NCBI GenBank assembly: GCA_900757235.1
Contig: CAAENB010000048.1
Span: forward strand, 1 to 15,743
Source of the DNA: an uncultured Collinsella sp.
GTDB taxonomy: Bacteria > Actinomycetota > Coriobacteriia > Coriobacteriales > Coriobacteriaceae
Length of the DNA: 15,743 nucleotides
Reading direction: 5' to 3'
Shown: positions 7,653 to 13,439 of the stretch, one piece after another
How positions within the stretch are numbered: position 1 is the stretch's first letter
Layout: every line of letters starts with the position of its first letter
The notes under the pieces: model-generated
What the model was told of the DNA's origin: nothing
Seen by the model: only the letters and a program-made list of their open reading frames with translations
Database searches by the model: none
Made by a program: the position numbers and the translations under genes

Positions 7653-8402
7653 ATGGCACGGATCCTGATCGTAGAGGACGAGGAGAAAATCGCCCGCTTT
7701 GTGACGCTCGAGCTGGAGCACGAGGGCTACCAGGTGGAGCACACTGCCGATGGCCGCACCGCCGTTGACCTGGCGCTGGAGCGCGACTACGATCTGATTC
7801 TGCTCGATGTACTGCTGCCGCAGCTCAACGGCATGGAGGTTCTGCGGCGCGTACGCAAGCACAAGGATGTGCCGGTGATTATGGTCACCGCGCGCGATGC
7901 CGTGATGGACAAGGTGGCCGGGCTCGATGCCGGCGCCGACGATTACCTGACCAAGCCGTTTGCAATTGAGGAGCTGTTCGCACGGATCCGTGTGGCGATG
8001 AAACGCTCGGAAGCCGTGCGGGCGGCTTCGGGCGGTGCGGGCGGGTGCGCCGTTGCAATACCCCCGGCTAGCGACTCGGCCAAGACCTCTGCCGTGCCCT
8101 CCCCCGCCGCGCTCACCGTGGGCTCGGTTGCGCTCGACCCCGACCGCCGCGAAGTCACGGTCGGCGGCTCGCCCATTGCGCTCACGGCTCGCGAGTTCGA
8201 CGTCCTCGCCCTGCTTATGGCGCACGCCGGCACCGTGCTCACGCGCGAGCGCATCGCGCACGAGGCCCTGGGATACGACTACGTGGGCGACACCAACAAC
8301 GTCGACGTGCACATCGCGCACCTGCGTGCCAAGATCGAAGACGCCGGCGGTGCCCGCATCATCCAGACCGTGCGCGGGGTGGGCTATGTCTGCCGCCCGT
8401 AA
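7653..8402 (+). CDS. OmpR/PhoB-family response regulator
   Basis: This 249-residue DNA-binding response regulator works with the kinase encoded next to it. The receiver domain (1-115) has the acidic pocket E8/D9, the phospho-acceptor D52 in LILLDVLLPQLNG, T79 and K101 in TKPF. The winged-helix effector domain (about 150-249) has TAREFDVLALL, followed by TNNVDVHIAHLRAKIED and TVRGVGYVCRP at the end. The linker (about 118-150) is long and rich in Ala, Ser, Gly and Pro. The ATG at 7653 has a GGGGG run 5 nt upstream. The last 17 bp overlap the start of the kinase gene, which implies coupled translation. The target genes are unknown. Confidence 0.95.
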   Translation: MARILIVEDEEKIARFVTLELEHEGYQVEHTADGRTAVDLALERDYDLILLDVLLPQLNGMEVLRRVRKHKDVPVIMVTARDAVMDKVAGLDAGADDYLTKPFAIEELFARIRVAMKRSEAVRAASGGAGGCAVAIPPASDSAKTSAVPSPAALTVGSVALDPDRREVTVGGSPIALTAREFDVLALLMAHAGTVLTRERIAHEALGYDYVGDTNNVDVHIAHLRAKIEDAGGARIIQTVRGVGYVCRP

Positions 8403-9681
8403 CGCCGAGGCCAAGCGCGTCACCTCCATCGCCCGCGCCATCAACTGGAGCTATATGTGGCGTCGTCTGATGAGCTATGTCTGGCTCGATCTGTTACTGC
8501 TGCTTGTTGCGGCGGCGATCCTCGTCTATGGCTACAACCAGACGCTGCCCGATGGCGCGTTTACCGCGGGATGGATCCCCGGCGCCGCCGTTCGCAGCAT
8601 GTCGCTGACCCCTGCGCGCGGCTGGGACCTGACCACGCTCACCTATACCGTCGAGCTTGCGCGTAACACCAAGACCTTCCCCCTCGCACAGGACCTCGTC
8701 ACGCTATGGCCTCTCTACCTTGTCGTTGCGGGCTGGCAGGTTATCAGCGTGCTCAACATGCTCGGCGGAGCCCGCCGCGTGCGCCGCACTATGGCGCCGC
8801 TCAACGACCTGGCCCTGCGCGTTGACGAGCTCGGCCGCATGCAGCTCGCCGGCGGCAAGATGGAAACGCTGGAGCAGGCCATCGAGCGCGCAAGCGTCGA
8901 CTCGCCGAGCGTCACCACCGGCGACGCCGATCTAGCGAGTATCGAGGTCGCGCTCAACCGCCTGCTGCGCCAGATGCAAGAGGCCAAGCTGCAGCAGATG
9001 CGCTTTGTCAACGATGCGAGTCACGAGCTGCGCACGCCCATCGCGGTGATTCAGGGTTACGTGAACATGCTCGACCGCTGGGGCAAAGACGACCCGGACG
9101 TGCTGGCAGAATCCATCACCTCGCTCAAAGCCGAAAGCGAGCATATGCAGGAGCTCGTGGAGCAGCTGCTGTTTTTGGCACGCGGCGATGCCGGTCGCAC
9201 CGTGCTGCGGCGCGCGAATACCAACCTGGCTGCACTGGTCGGCGAGGTTTGCGAAGAATCACAGATGATCGATGCCGGGCACACATATCGGCTGGCGTAT
9301 GATGCCGCACTTACCGGCGACCCGCGCTGCAACGCATCGGTTGACGTGGCACTCGTGAAGCAGGCGCTGCGCGTGATCGTGCAAAACGCCGCCAAGTATT
9401 CGGACGCGGGCACGCCCATCTCGTTTGGCGTAGCGCCGGATGCGGGCGCGGGCACGATCGACATAGCCGTTGAAGACGAGGGCATCGGCATGAACCAGGA
9501 ATCCGCAGCTCACGCGTTCGAGCGGTTCTACCGTGCCGACAACGCACGCGATGCCGGCGCACAGGGCTCGGGCCTGGGGCTCGCTATCGCCAAGTGGATC
9601 GTCGACAGCCACGGCGGCGTCATCGGCGTGACCTCGGTCGAGGGCGTCGGAAGCCGCTTTACGATTCGCCTGCCGCGGTAA
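8386..9681 (+). CDS. Sensor histidine kinase
   Basis: This is a 431-residue membrane histidine kinase paired with the preceding regulator. Transmembrane helices at about 31-50 and 104-126 flank a short extracytoplasmic sensor loop of about 53 residues. A HAMP-like linker (about 127-200) follows. The HisKA domain has the phospho-accepting H213 in NDASHELRTPIAVIQGYVNML. The ATPase domain shows the N box (N334 in IVQNAAKYSD), G1 (DEGIGM, 364-369), F box (FERFYRAD) and G2 (GSGLGLA, 394-400). The ATG at 8386 lies inside the regulator gene and is preceded by GGGGTGGG. The open frame extends far upstream, but only in antisense-like low-complexity sequence. The signal is unknown. Confidence 0.95.
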   Translation: MSAARNAEAKRVTSIARAINWSYMWRRLMSYVWLDLLLLLVAAAILVYGYNQTLPDGAFTAGWIPGAAVRSMSLTPARGWDLTTLTYTVELARNTKTFPLAQDLVTLWPLYLVVAGWQVISVLNMLGGARRVRRTMAPLNDLALRVDELGRMQLAGGKMETLEQAIERASVDSPSVTTGDADLASIEVALNRLLRQMQEAKLQQMRFVNDASHELRTPIAVIQGYVNMLDRWGKDDPDVLAESITSLKAESEHMQELVEQLLFLARGDAGRTVLRRANTNLAALVGEVCEESQMIDAGHTYRLAYDAALTGDPRCNASVDVALVKQALRVIVQNAAKYSDAGTPISFGVAPDAGAGTIDIAVEDEGIGMNQESAAHAFERFYRADNARDAGAQGSGLGLAIAKWIVDSHGGVIGVTSVEGVGSRFTIRLPR

Positions 9682-9687
9682 GGAGGT
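9680..9687 (+). promoter_or_regulatory. Strong Shine-Dalgarno with no gene after it
   Basis: AAGGAGGT overlaps the TAA stop of the kinase gene. The first downstream ATG (9706) is 18 nt away, too far for this site, and opens a frame of low-complexity sequence inside the inverted-repeat element. The site looks orphaned. Confidence 0.4.
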
Positions 9688-9694
9688 CCTACGA

Positions 9695-9883
9695 ATCGAA
9701 GGTGAATGGTTTTCCCGAAAAGTGAACGACTTATTTTGGTCCCCCGAAACATCAACACTTTTCGGCGCCAAAACCGCAGGAAAATACGGACAAAACCGCA
9801 GGAAAGAGCGGCGTAAAAGTGTCGATGCTTCGGGGGTTCGATTTCACTCGTTCACTTCGCGGAAAACCATTCACCTACGATTT
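9695..9883. mobile_element. Long-inverted-repeat element, copy 2 (MITE-like)
   Basis: The left arm (about 9695-9769) and right arm (about 9810-9883) are inverted copies over about 70 bp with few mismatches. The outer ends read AATCG(A/T)AGGTGAATGG on the left and as its complement on the right. The centre has a short direct repeat, CAAAACCGCAGGAAA, starting at about 9769 and 9791. It shares a 36/40 block with copy 1. It begins 13 bp after the kinase stop codon and may act as a terminator by folding. Confidence 0.65.
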
Positions 9884-9913
9884 TTGGCCACTGCAAAATC
9901 TGACCCTCTCGGC

Positions 9914-9952
9914 ATAAAAAATGGGACAAGGCCACGCGGCCCTATCCCATTT
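9914..9952 (-). terminator. Rho-independent terminator of the IIB-VOC operon
   Basis: On the - strand the 15-bp stem (9938-9952 with 9919-9933, two mismatches, 4-nt loop) is followed by a run of T (the A run at 9916-9920 on the + strand). It lies 24 bp beyond the VOC stop codon. Confidence 0.85.
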
Positions 9953-9975
9953 CGTTCATTTTGGCAGCTTATGCG

Positions 9976-10350
9976 CTACTCGCGGCACAGATGCACAGCG
10001 AAGCCGGCGAACTCGCGCTTAAAGTACACGAGCTTGGTGCCGCCGTCGGGCAGCAACGCGCGCGACTCCTCGTTGACCTCGAGTCCCCGCTCGGCAAACC
10101 ACTTCTCAGCCGCATCGATGTCATTGACGGCAAAGCCGATGTGGCCCTTGGTGCCACGACCGTTCTGCTTCATGACCTCGATCAGCGAATCATTGAAGTA
10201 CGAAACCGGGGTCTCGATAACGGGCAGGCCCATCATCGTCGAGAACAGCTCCGCAATCTCCAGGGCATCGTCCGGGTCGGTGGCGTTAATGCCCACATGG
10301 GCAACGCGCATGCCAAAGAGCTCGACCGGATTGGCGTTCTGCTCACTCAT
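9976..10350 (-). CDS. VOC/glyoxalase-fold protein
   Basis: This 124-residue protein carries one vicinal-oxygen-chelate domain. The N-terminal half has MRVAHVGINATDPDDALEIAE and the C-terminal half GHIGFAVNDIDAAEKWFAERGLEV, then the usual strand-rich end LVYFKREFAGFAVHLC. Candidate metal ligands are the histidines in AHVGI and GHIGF and a late glutamate, but assignment is uncertain. The ATG at 10350 comes 11 bp after the stop of the IIB gene with only a weak ribosome site, so translation is probably coupled to IIB. Known VOC enzymes include lyases, isomerases and dioxygenases. Pairing with a PTS component suggests sugar-phosphate metabolism, which is inference. Confidence 0.8.
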   Translation of the reverse strand: MSEQNANPVELFGMRVAHVGINATDPDDALEIAELFSTMMGLPVIETPVSYFNDSLIEVMKQNGRGTKGHIGFAVNDIDAAEKWFAERGLEVNEESRALLPDGGTKLVYFKREFAGFAVHLCRE

Positions 10351-10361
10351 ACAGTCAGCGC

Positions 10362-10649
10362 CTACTGAGCCATGACGTCGAGGACGGCCTTCTCGGCAGC
10401 GACGCGGTTCATGCCGGTCATGAAGGGCACGCCGCTCACGTACGGGCAGGTGAGGCCCTCGGGAGCAACGGTGGTGGCGATCAGCAGGTCGGCGCCCTCG
10501 TCGCAAGCGTCCTTGGCCTCGGAGATGGCGCACTGCACGATCTCATACTTGCCGGCATAACCGTTGGCGTCGAGCATGGTGGCGACCTTCTGGGCAACGA
10601 GCGTGGAAGTAGCAGCGCCAGCACCGCAAGCCAAAACGATCTTCTTCAT
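10362..10649 (-). CDS. PTS IIB component, galactitol/lactose-type fold
   Basis: This 95-residue protein is a stand-alone IIB domain of the phosphotransferase system. The phosphorylation site is C8 in the loop LACGAGAATSTLVAQKV, the pattern of the GatB-like IIB family. A helix and strand follow as expected (YEIVQCAISEAKDA, then DLLIATT). The length is normal for a single-domain IIB. The ATG at 10649 has GGGAG about 10 nt upstream. No IIA or IIC gene lies beside it; the next gene is a VOC protein. Either its partners are elsewhere or it has a regulatory role. Family assignment is good; sugar specificity is unknown. Confidence 0.85.
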   Translation of the reverse strand: MKKIVLACGAGAATSTLVAQKVATMLDANGYAGKYEIVQCAISEAKDACDEGADLLIATTVAPEGLTCPYVSGVPFMTGMNRVAAEKAVLDVMAQ

Positions 10650-10751
10650 AGGTAATGTCTCCCTTCATGGTTTACTTTAGGTAAGTGTACCGCAGCGAGC
10701 GATGGCACTCAGCCTCGATGAGCTTTTATGCCAGTTTGCTTGTGCGCTGCG

Positions 10752-10757
10752 TATAAT
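10752..10757 (+). promoter_or_regulatory. Candidate -10 box for the gene at 10813
   Basis: A perfect TATAAT lies 55 nt before the ATG. The -35 region is poor. The 163-bp divergent gap (10650-10812) must also hold the IIB promoter, which I could not place with confidence. Confidence 0.45.
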
Positions 10758-10812
10758 ACATCTAGTACGTGTTGTCATACCGCTCGCTTTATGAGCGACT
10801 AAGGATCCTAAC

Positions 10813-11436
10813 ATGCCCGATTCCCGCACACTCTGGACCGCCGTCGTTATCATCTGTATCGCCGTGTCGGTGTTCTTTAGCGTCAAAAAACGCACTACGT
10901 TTAAACGCCTGCAACAGTTGATGGCCGCCAAACAGTGGGCCGAGTTCGATCGTTTGCTCGACGGCAAACTCACCAGCATGCTGTACCCGCGCTACAACCG
11001 CGACTACCTGCGTCTGAACTCCTATCTGCTGCGCGAGGACCACGAGCGCGCCGGCGAGATGTTCGACCTGCTGCTGGGACTCAACCTGCCCAAGATGCAG
11101 CGCGTCGACCTGGTGATCAAGGCCTTTAACTACTACGTTGGCCAGGAGGACCGCAAAAAGTCCAAGGAGCTGCTGCATGAAATCAAGGGCTTTGAGGGCG
11201 GTCAGGCCGAGGCGGTCGCGCACGAGTGCCAGCTGATGTACGACACGATGATCCTCAAGCGTCACAACGACATTCCCGAGCTGGAGCGCATGCTCGAGGA
11301 TGTCGGCGACGACCCGGTCAAGCGCTGCCGCTTGGAGTACCTGCTGGCCCTGCAGTACCAGAACAAGGGCGACGAAGCCAAGTTTGCCGAGTACTTGGAA
11401 AAGTCAGGCCAGCACTCGATGGCCGTCAACGCGTAA
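10813..11436 (+). CDS. Membrane-anchored helical-repeat protein of unknown function
   Basis: This is a 207-residue protein. A single N-terminal transmembrane helix (about 7-24: LWTAVVIICIAVSVFFSV) is followed by the basic KKRTTFKR, which predicts a cytoplasmic body. The remainder is entirely helical and reads like TPR-type repeats: KQWAEFDRLLDGK, NSYLLREDHERAGEMFDLLL, FNYYVGQEDRKKSKELLHEI, and LEYLLALQYQNKGDEAKFAEYLEK. No catalytic motif is visible. The start has AAGGA 7 nt upstream. The tRNA-Leu gene begins 31 bp after the stop, in the same direction, with its own promoter overlapping the gene end. A scaffold or assembly role would fit such a fold but is a guess. Confidence 0.8.
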   Translation: MPDSRTLWTAVVIICIAVSVFFSVKKRTTFKRLQQLMAAKQWAEFDRLLDGKLTSMLYPRYNRDYLRLNSYLLREDHERAGEMFDLLLGLNLPKMQRVDLVIKAFNYYVGQEDRKKSKELLHEIKGFEGGQAEAVAHECQLMYDTMILKRHNDIPELERMLEDVGDDPVKRCRLEYLLALQYQNKGDEAKFAEYLEKSGQHSMAVNA

Positions 11437-11447
11437 CGGACGGCTTG

Positions 11448-11456
11448 TGCTAGACT
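11448..11456 (+). promoter_or_regulatory. Extended -10 promoter of tRNA-Leu
   Basis: TGCTAGACT is an extended -10 element (TGn plus TAGACT) ending 11 nt before the mature tRNA 5' end, just after the stop codon of the preceding gene. No strong -35 is present, as is usual for extended -10 promoters. Confidence 0.5.
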
Positions 11457-11467
11457 TCTAGTCTCAC

Positions 11468-11552
11468 GGGGGCGTGGCGGAATTGGCATACGCAGGAGAC
11501 TTAAAATCTCTCGCCGCAAGGATTGTGGGTTCGAGTCCCACCGCCCCTACCA
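11468..11552 (+). tRNA. tRNA-Leu (anticodon TAA)
   Basis: The 85-nt sequence folds as a class II tRNA. The acceptor stem GGGGGCG pairs with CGCCCCT (first pair G-U), and there is a D arm with AATTGG. The anticodon stem AGA/TCT encloses the loop CTTAAAA with anticodon TAA, which reads UUA. A variable arm follows, then the T arm GTGGG-TTCGAGT-CCCAC. The 3' CCA is encoded (11550-11552) after discriminator A. Leucine identity agrees with the long variable region and the discriminator A. Confidence 0.96.
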
Positions 11553-11562
11553 TATGGCTTTT

Positions 11563-11602
11563 ACGGGCCCGTGTCCCTTTGAGATGCGGGCTCGTTTCTT
11601 TT
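11563..11602 (+). terminator. Terminator after tRNA-Leu
   Basis: ACGGGCCCGT (11563-11572) pairs with GCGGGCTCGT (11586-11595), 10 bp with two G-U pairs, followed by TTCTTTT. It lies 10 nt beyond the tRNA CCA. A second copy of this hairpin is at 11726-11765. Confidence 0.8.
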
Positions 11603-11725
11603 GGATGCCGGTGGGACTCGAACCCGCGAGGGGGCGAGCGTCAAGCGGACGCGCAGCGTCCGCAGCCGGTGCGGATTTGCGCAGCGAATACGCAGACGTC
11701 CCACCGCCCCTACCACGTATTGTTT

Positions 11726-11765
11726 ACGGGCCCGTGTCCCTTTGGGATGCGGGCTCGTTTCTTTT
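11726..11765 (+). terminator. Second copy of the tRNA-type terminator
   Basis: The same 10-bp stem as at 11563 (ACGGGCCCGT with GCGGGCTCGT) is followed by TTCTTTT. No gene directly precedes it other than the duplicated tRNA end. Confidence 0.65.
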
Positions 11766-11785
11766 AGATGCCGGCGGACTTTAGA

Positions 11786-11854
11786 AGTTGCGGTGGAATA
11801 GTTCCTGTTTTGGCCGTTTACCGGCCCATTTAGGAACTTTTTCACCGCAACTTA
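11786..11854. repeat. 69-bp hairpin repeat, copy A
   Basis: The ends AGTTGCGGTG and CACCGCAACT and the inner blocks TAGTTCCT and AGGAACT pair to form a stem of about 21 bp. A nested GGCCG/CGGCC hairpin sits at the tip. It is identical to copy B (13371-13439) at 68 of 69 positions and in the same orientation. It lies between the duplicated tRNA end and the ATPase gene. Confidence 0.85.
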
Positions 11855-11871
11855 GATTGGCACTCCCCCAT

Positions 11872-11950
11872 TTTTCGATGGAAAAACGTGGTTGTCTCGC
11901 ACATTTTCCGATGGAAAAACGTGGTTGTCTCGCACATTTTCCAAGGGAAA
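11872..11950. repeat. 33-bp tandem repeat with three regularly spaced palindromes
   Basis: A 33-bp unit occurs twice exactly (11876-11908 and 11909-11941). Each junction forms a palindrome of the form TTTCC-N3-GGAAA. Palindromes are centred at 11878 (one mismatch), 11911 and 11944, exactly 33 bp apart. The last lies just upstream of the ATPase -10 box. This looks like an operator array, though a plain tandem duplication is possible. Confidence 0.65.
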
Positions 11951-11964
11951 CGCCCAAATGGCCT

Positions 11965-11970
11965 TATACT
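11965..11970 (+). promoter_or_regulatory. Candidate -10 box of the ATPase gene
   Basis: TATACT lies 23 nt before the ATG. The -35 is weak and would overlap the last TTTCC-N3-GGAAA palindrome, so a bound protein there could repress or activate. Confidence 0.45.
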
Positions 11971-11993
11971 AGCCAAGAGAGTTGGGAGGCAAT

Positions 11994-13295
11994 ATGCAGC
12001 GACAGCTTATGAGTGAACTTATCGCTTGGAAATCGAGAGCGAATCGCAAACCCCTCTTGCTTAAGGGTGCCCGCCAGACAGGAAAGACTTGGCTTCTTAA
12101 CGAATTCGCGAGCCAACAGTATCGAAACATCATTCGTTTCGACTTTATGCTCGAACCGAGCGCACGCTCGCTGTTCGATGGAGACCTCGACCCCAAGCGC
12201 ATCATCTCCCAGATAGAGCTTCTTCGCGGCCAAACCGTAACTCCGGCAGACGCGCTCATCATCTTTGACGAGATCCAAGAGGCACCGCGCGGCATCACCT
12301 CGCTCAAGTACTTCAACGAACTTGCGCCCGAATACCATATCGTCGCAGCCGGCTCCTATATGGACCTCGCGCTCCGGCGCGAAAACGAGTCATTTCCCGT
12401 CGGCAAAATCGACCAGCTCACCATGCATCCCATGGGGTTTACCGAGTTCGTTCGCGCCGTCGATGGCGACCCGCTCGCCGACGCCATCCTTGCCGCAGAC
12501 ATGAATCTTCTGGCAAACGTTACCGAAAAGCTCGAGCACTTGCTCAAGGAATACCTCGTTGTCGGCGGCATGCCCGAAGTCGTCTCCGCCTTCGCCGCGA
12601 CCCGCGATTTCATCGAAGCCCGCAGGCTTCAGCAACAAATCATCGAGGCTTACGAATCCGATTTTGGCAAACATGCGCCCGCCCGCATTGTCGAGCGCAT
12701 GAGGCTGGTTTGGAAATCCCTCCCCGGCCAGCTTGCAAAGGAAAATAAAAAGTTCATCTACGGAGCCCTTCGCCCCGGGGCGCGCGCACGCGATTTCGAA
12801 GAGAGCCTCCAGTGGCTCATGGACTACGGAATCATTCATAAGGTTCCGCGCGTTTCTGCCCTCAGAGCACCGCTCTCGAGCTATGAGGATCTCTCGGGTT
12901 TCAAGCTGTTTTGCATTGACACCGGCATCCTTGGAGCGCTCTCCAGCCTTCCCCCGACCATCGTCCTAAACGGATCCGCTGTTTTCACTGAGTTTAAGGG
13001 CTCGCTCACCGAGCAATATGTCGCACAGGAACTCTTGCTGCAAGGCAAAAGTCCTGCGTACTGGTCCTCTACCTCCGGCAATGCCGAAACCGACTTTGCC
13101 ATCGACCATGCGGGAACCGTGCTTCCGCTTGAGGTCAAGGCGGCGGAGAACCTCAAAGCAAAGAGCCTGAAAATAGCCTGCGATAAATTCAAACTCGAAC
13201 GCTGTGTGAGGACCTCCCTGGCGGCATATAGAGACGAGGGCACGCTCGTCAATATTCCGCTTTGGGAGATTGGACAGATCGACAAGCTGGCATAG
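11994..13295 (+). CDS. AAA-type ATPase with DUF4143 / nuclease-like C-terminal region
   Basis: This 433-residue protein belongs to the ATP-binding family of the AAA_14 plus DUF4143 type (COG1373-like). Its function is not established; members are often accessory genes. Walker A is GARQTGKT (25-32) and Walker B ALIIFDEIQE (87-96). HIVAAGSYMDLALR (115-128) is the family's sensor-like block, and VGKIDQLTMHPMGFTEF follows. The C-terminal part (about 215 onward) is DUF4143-like. Near the end ETDFAIDHAG, followed by LPLEVKAAEN (about 364-385), resembles a PD-(D/E)XK nuclease core (D, then ExK). The ATG at 11994 has GGGAGG 4 nt upstream; the in-frame TTG at 11982 precedes that site and is rejected. 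The gene is flanked by two near-identical hairpin repeats, which suggests acquisition as a unit. Confidence 0.88.
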   Translation: MQRQLMSELIAWKSRANRKPLLLKGARQTGKTWLLNEFASQQYRNIIRFDFMLEPSARSLFDGDLDPKRIISQIELLRGQTVTPADALIIFDEIQEAPRGITSLKYFNELAPEYHIVAAGSYMDLALRRENESFPVGKIDQLTMHPMGFTEFVRAVDGDPLADAILAADMNLLANVTEKLEHLLKEYLVVGGMPEVVSAFAATRDFIEARRLQQQIIEAYESDFGKHAPARIVERMRLVWKSLPGQLAKENKKFIYGALRPGARARDFEESLQWLMDYGIIHKVPRVSALRAPLSSYEDLSGFKLFCIDTGILGALSSLPPTIVLNGSAVFTEFKGSLTEQYVAQELLLQGKSPAYWSSTSGNAETDFAIDHAGTVLPLEVKAAENLKAKSLKIACDKFKLERCVRTSLAAYRDEGTLVNIPLWEIGQIDKLA

Positions 13296-13313
13296 GCGCT
13301 GTGGGGACGCCCC

Positions 13314-13364
13314 GCAAGGACTGTCCCAAGGTGCCGGCAGAAAAGGAACGTCCCTAAGTGCCGG
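13314..13364 (-). repeat. 51-bp REP-like element, copy 2
   Basis: This matches 4074-4124 at 45 of 51 positions in reverse orientation. It lies directly between the ATPase stop codon and hairpin repeat copy B, separated from the latter by 6 bp. Confidence 0.65.
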
Positions 13365-13370
13365 CTGTTG

Positions 13371-13439
13371 AGTTGCGGTGGAATAGTTCCTGTTTTGGCC
13401 GTTTACCGGCCCATTTAGGAACTATTTCACCGCAACTTA
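13371..13439. repeat. 69-bp hairpin repeat, copy B (likely bidirectional terminator)
   Basis: It has the same sequence as copy A with one base changed. In this copy the 21-bp stem is fully paired if one G-U pair is allowed. It lies between the convergent ATPase (+) and ppx (-) genes, and its last three bases are the TAA stop of ppx. It could end transcription from both sides. Confidence 0.85.

Larger units (their letters stand above)
11535..11778 (+). repeat. Direct duplication of the tRNA-Leu 3' end plus terminator
   Basis: The last 18 nt of the tRNA (11535-11552) recur exactly at 11698-11715. In both places they are followed after a short variable spacer by the same terminator hairpin and the sequence GATGCCGG. 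The duplicated unit is about 78 bp with a period of 163 bp. The segment between carries an inverted copy of 17 nt of the T arm (11609-11625) and a perfect 7-bp hairpin (GCGGACG/CGTCCGC, 11645-11663). It may be an attachment-site relic or the scar of a lost neighbouring tRNA. Confidence 0.7.

Noticed and set aside
6984..8444. 486-codon open frame on the - strand
   Set aside because: It lies antisense to the DUF4342 and response regulator genes, whose motifs are unmistakable. It has low-complexity His/Gly/Arg composition and no recognisable domain; such frames are expected opposite high-GC genes.
11876..11941. Tandem 33-bp repeat as a CRISPR array
   Set aside because: The two units are directly adjacent with no spacers and no cas genes are present.
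11982..11993. Upstream TTG start for the ATPase
   Set aside because: The TTG lies before the GGGAGG ribosome site that serves the ATG at 11994, so it cannot be the start used with that site.
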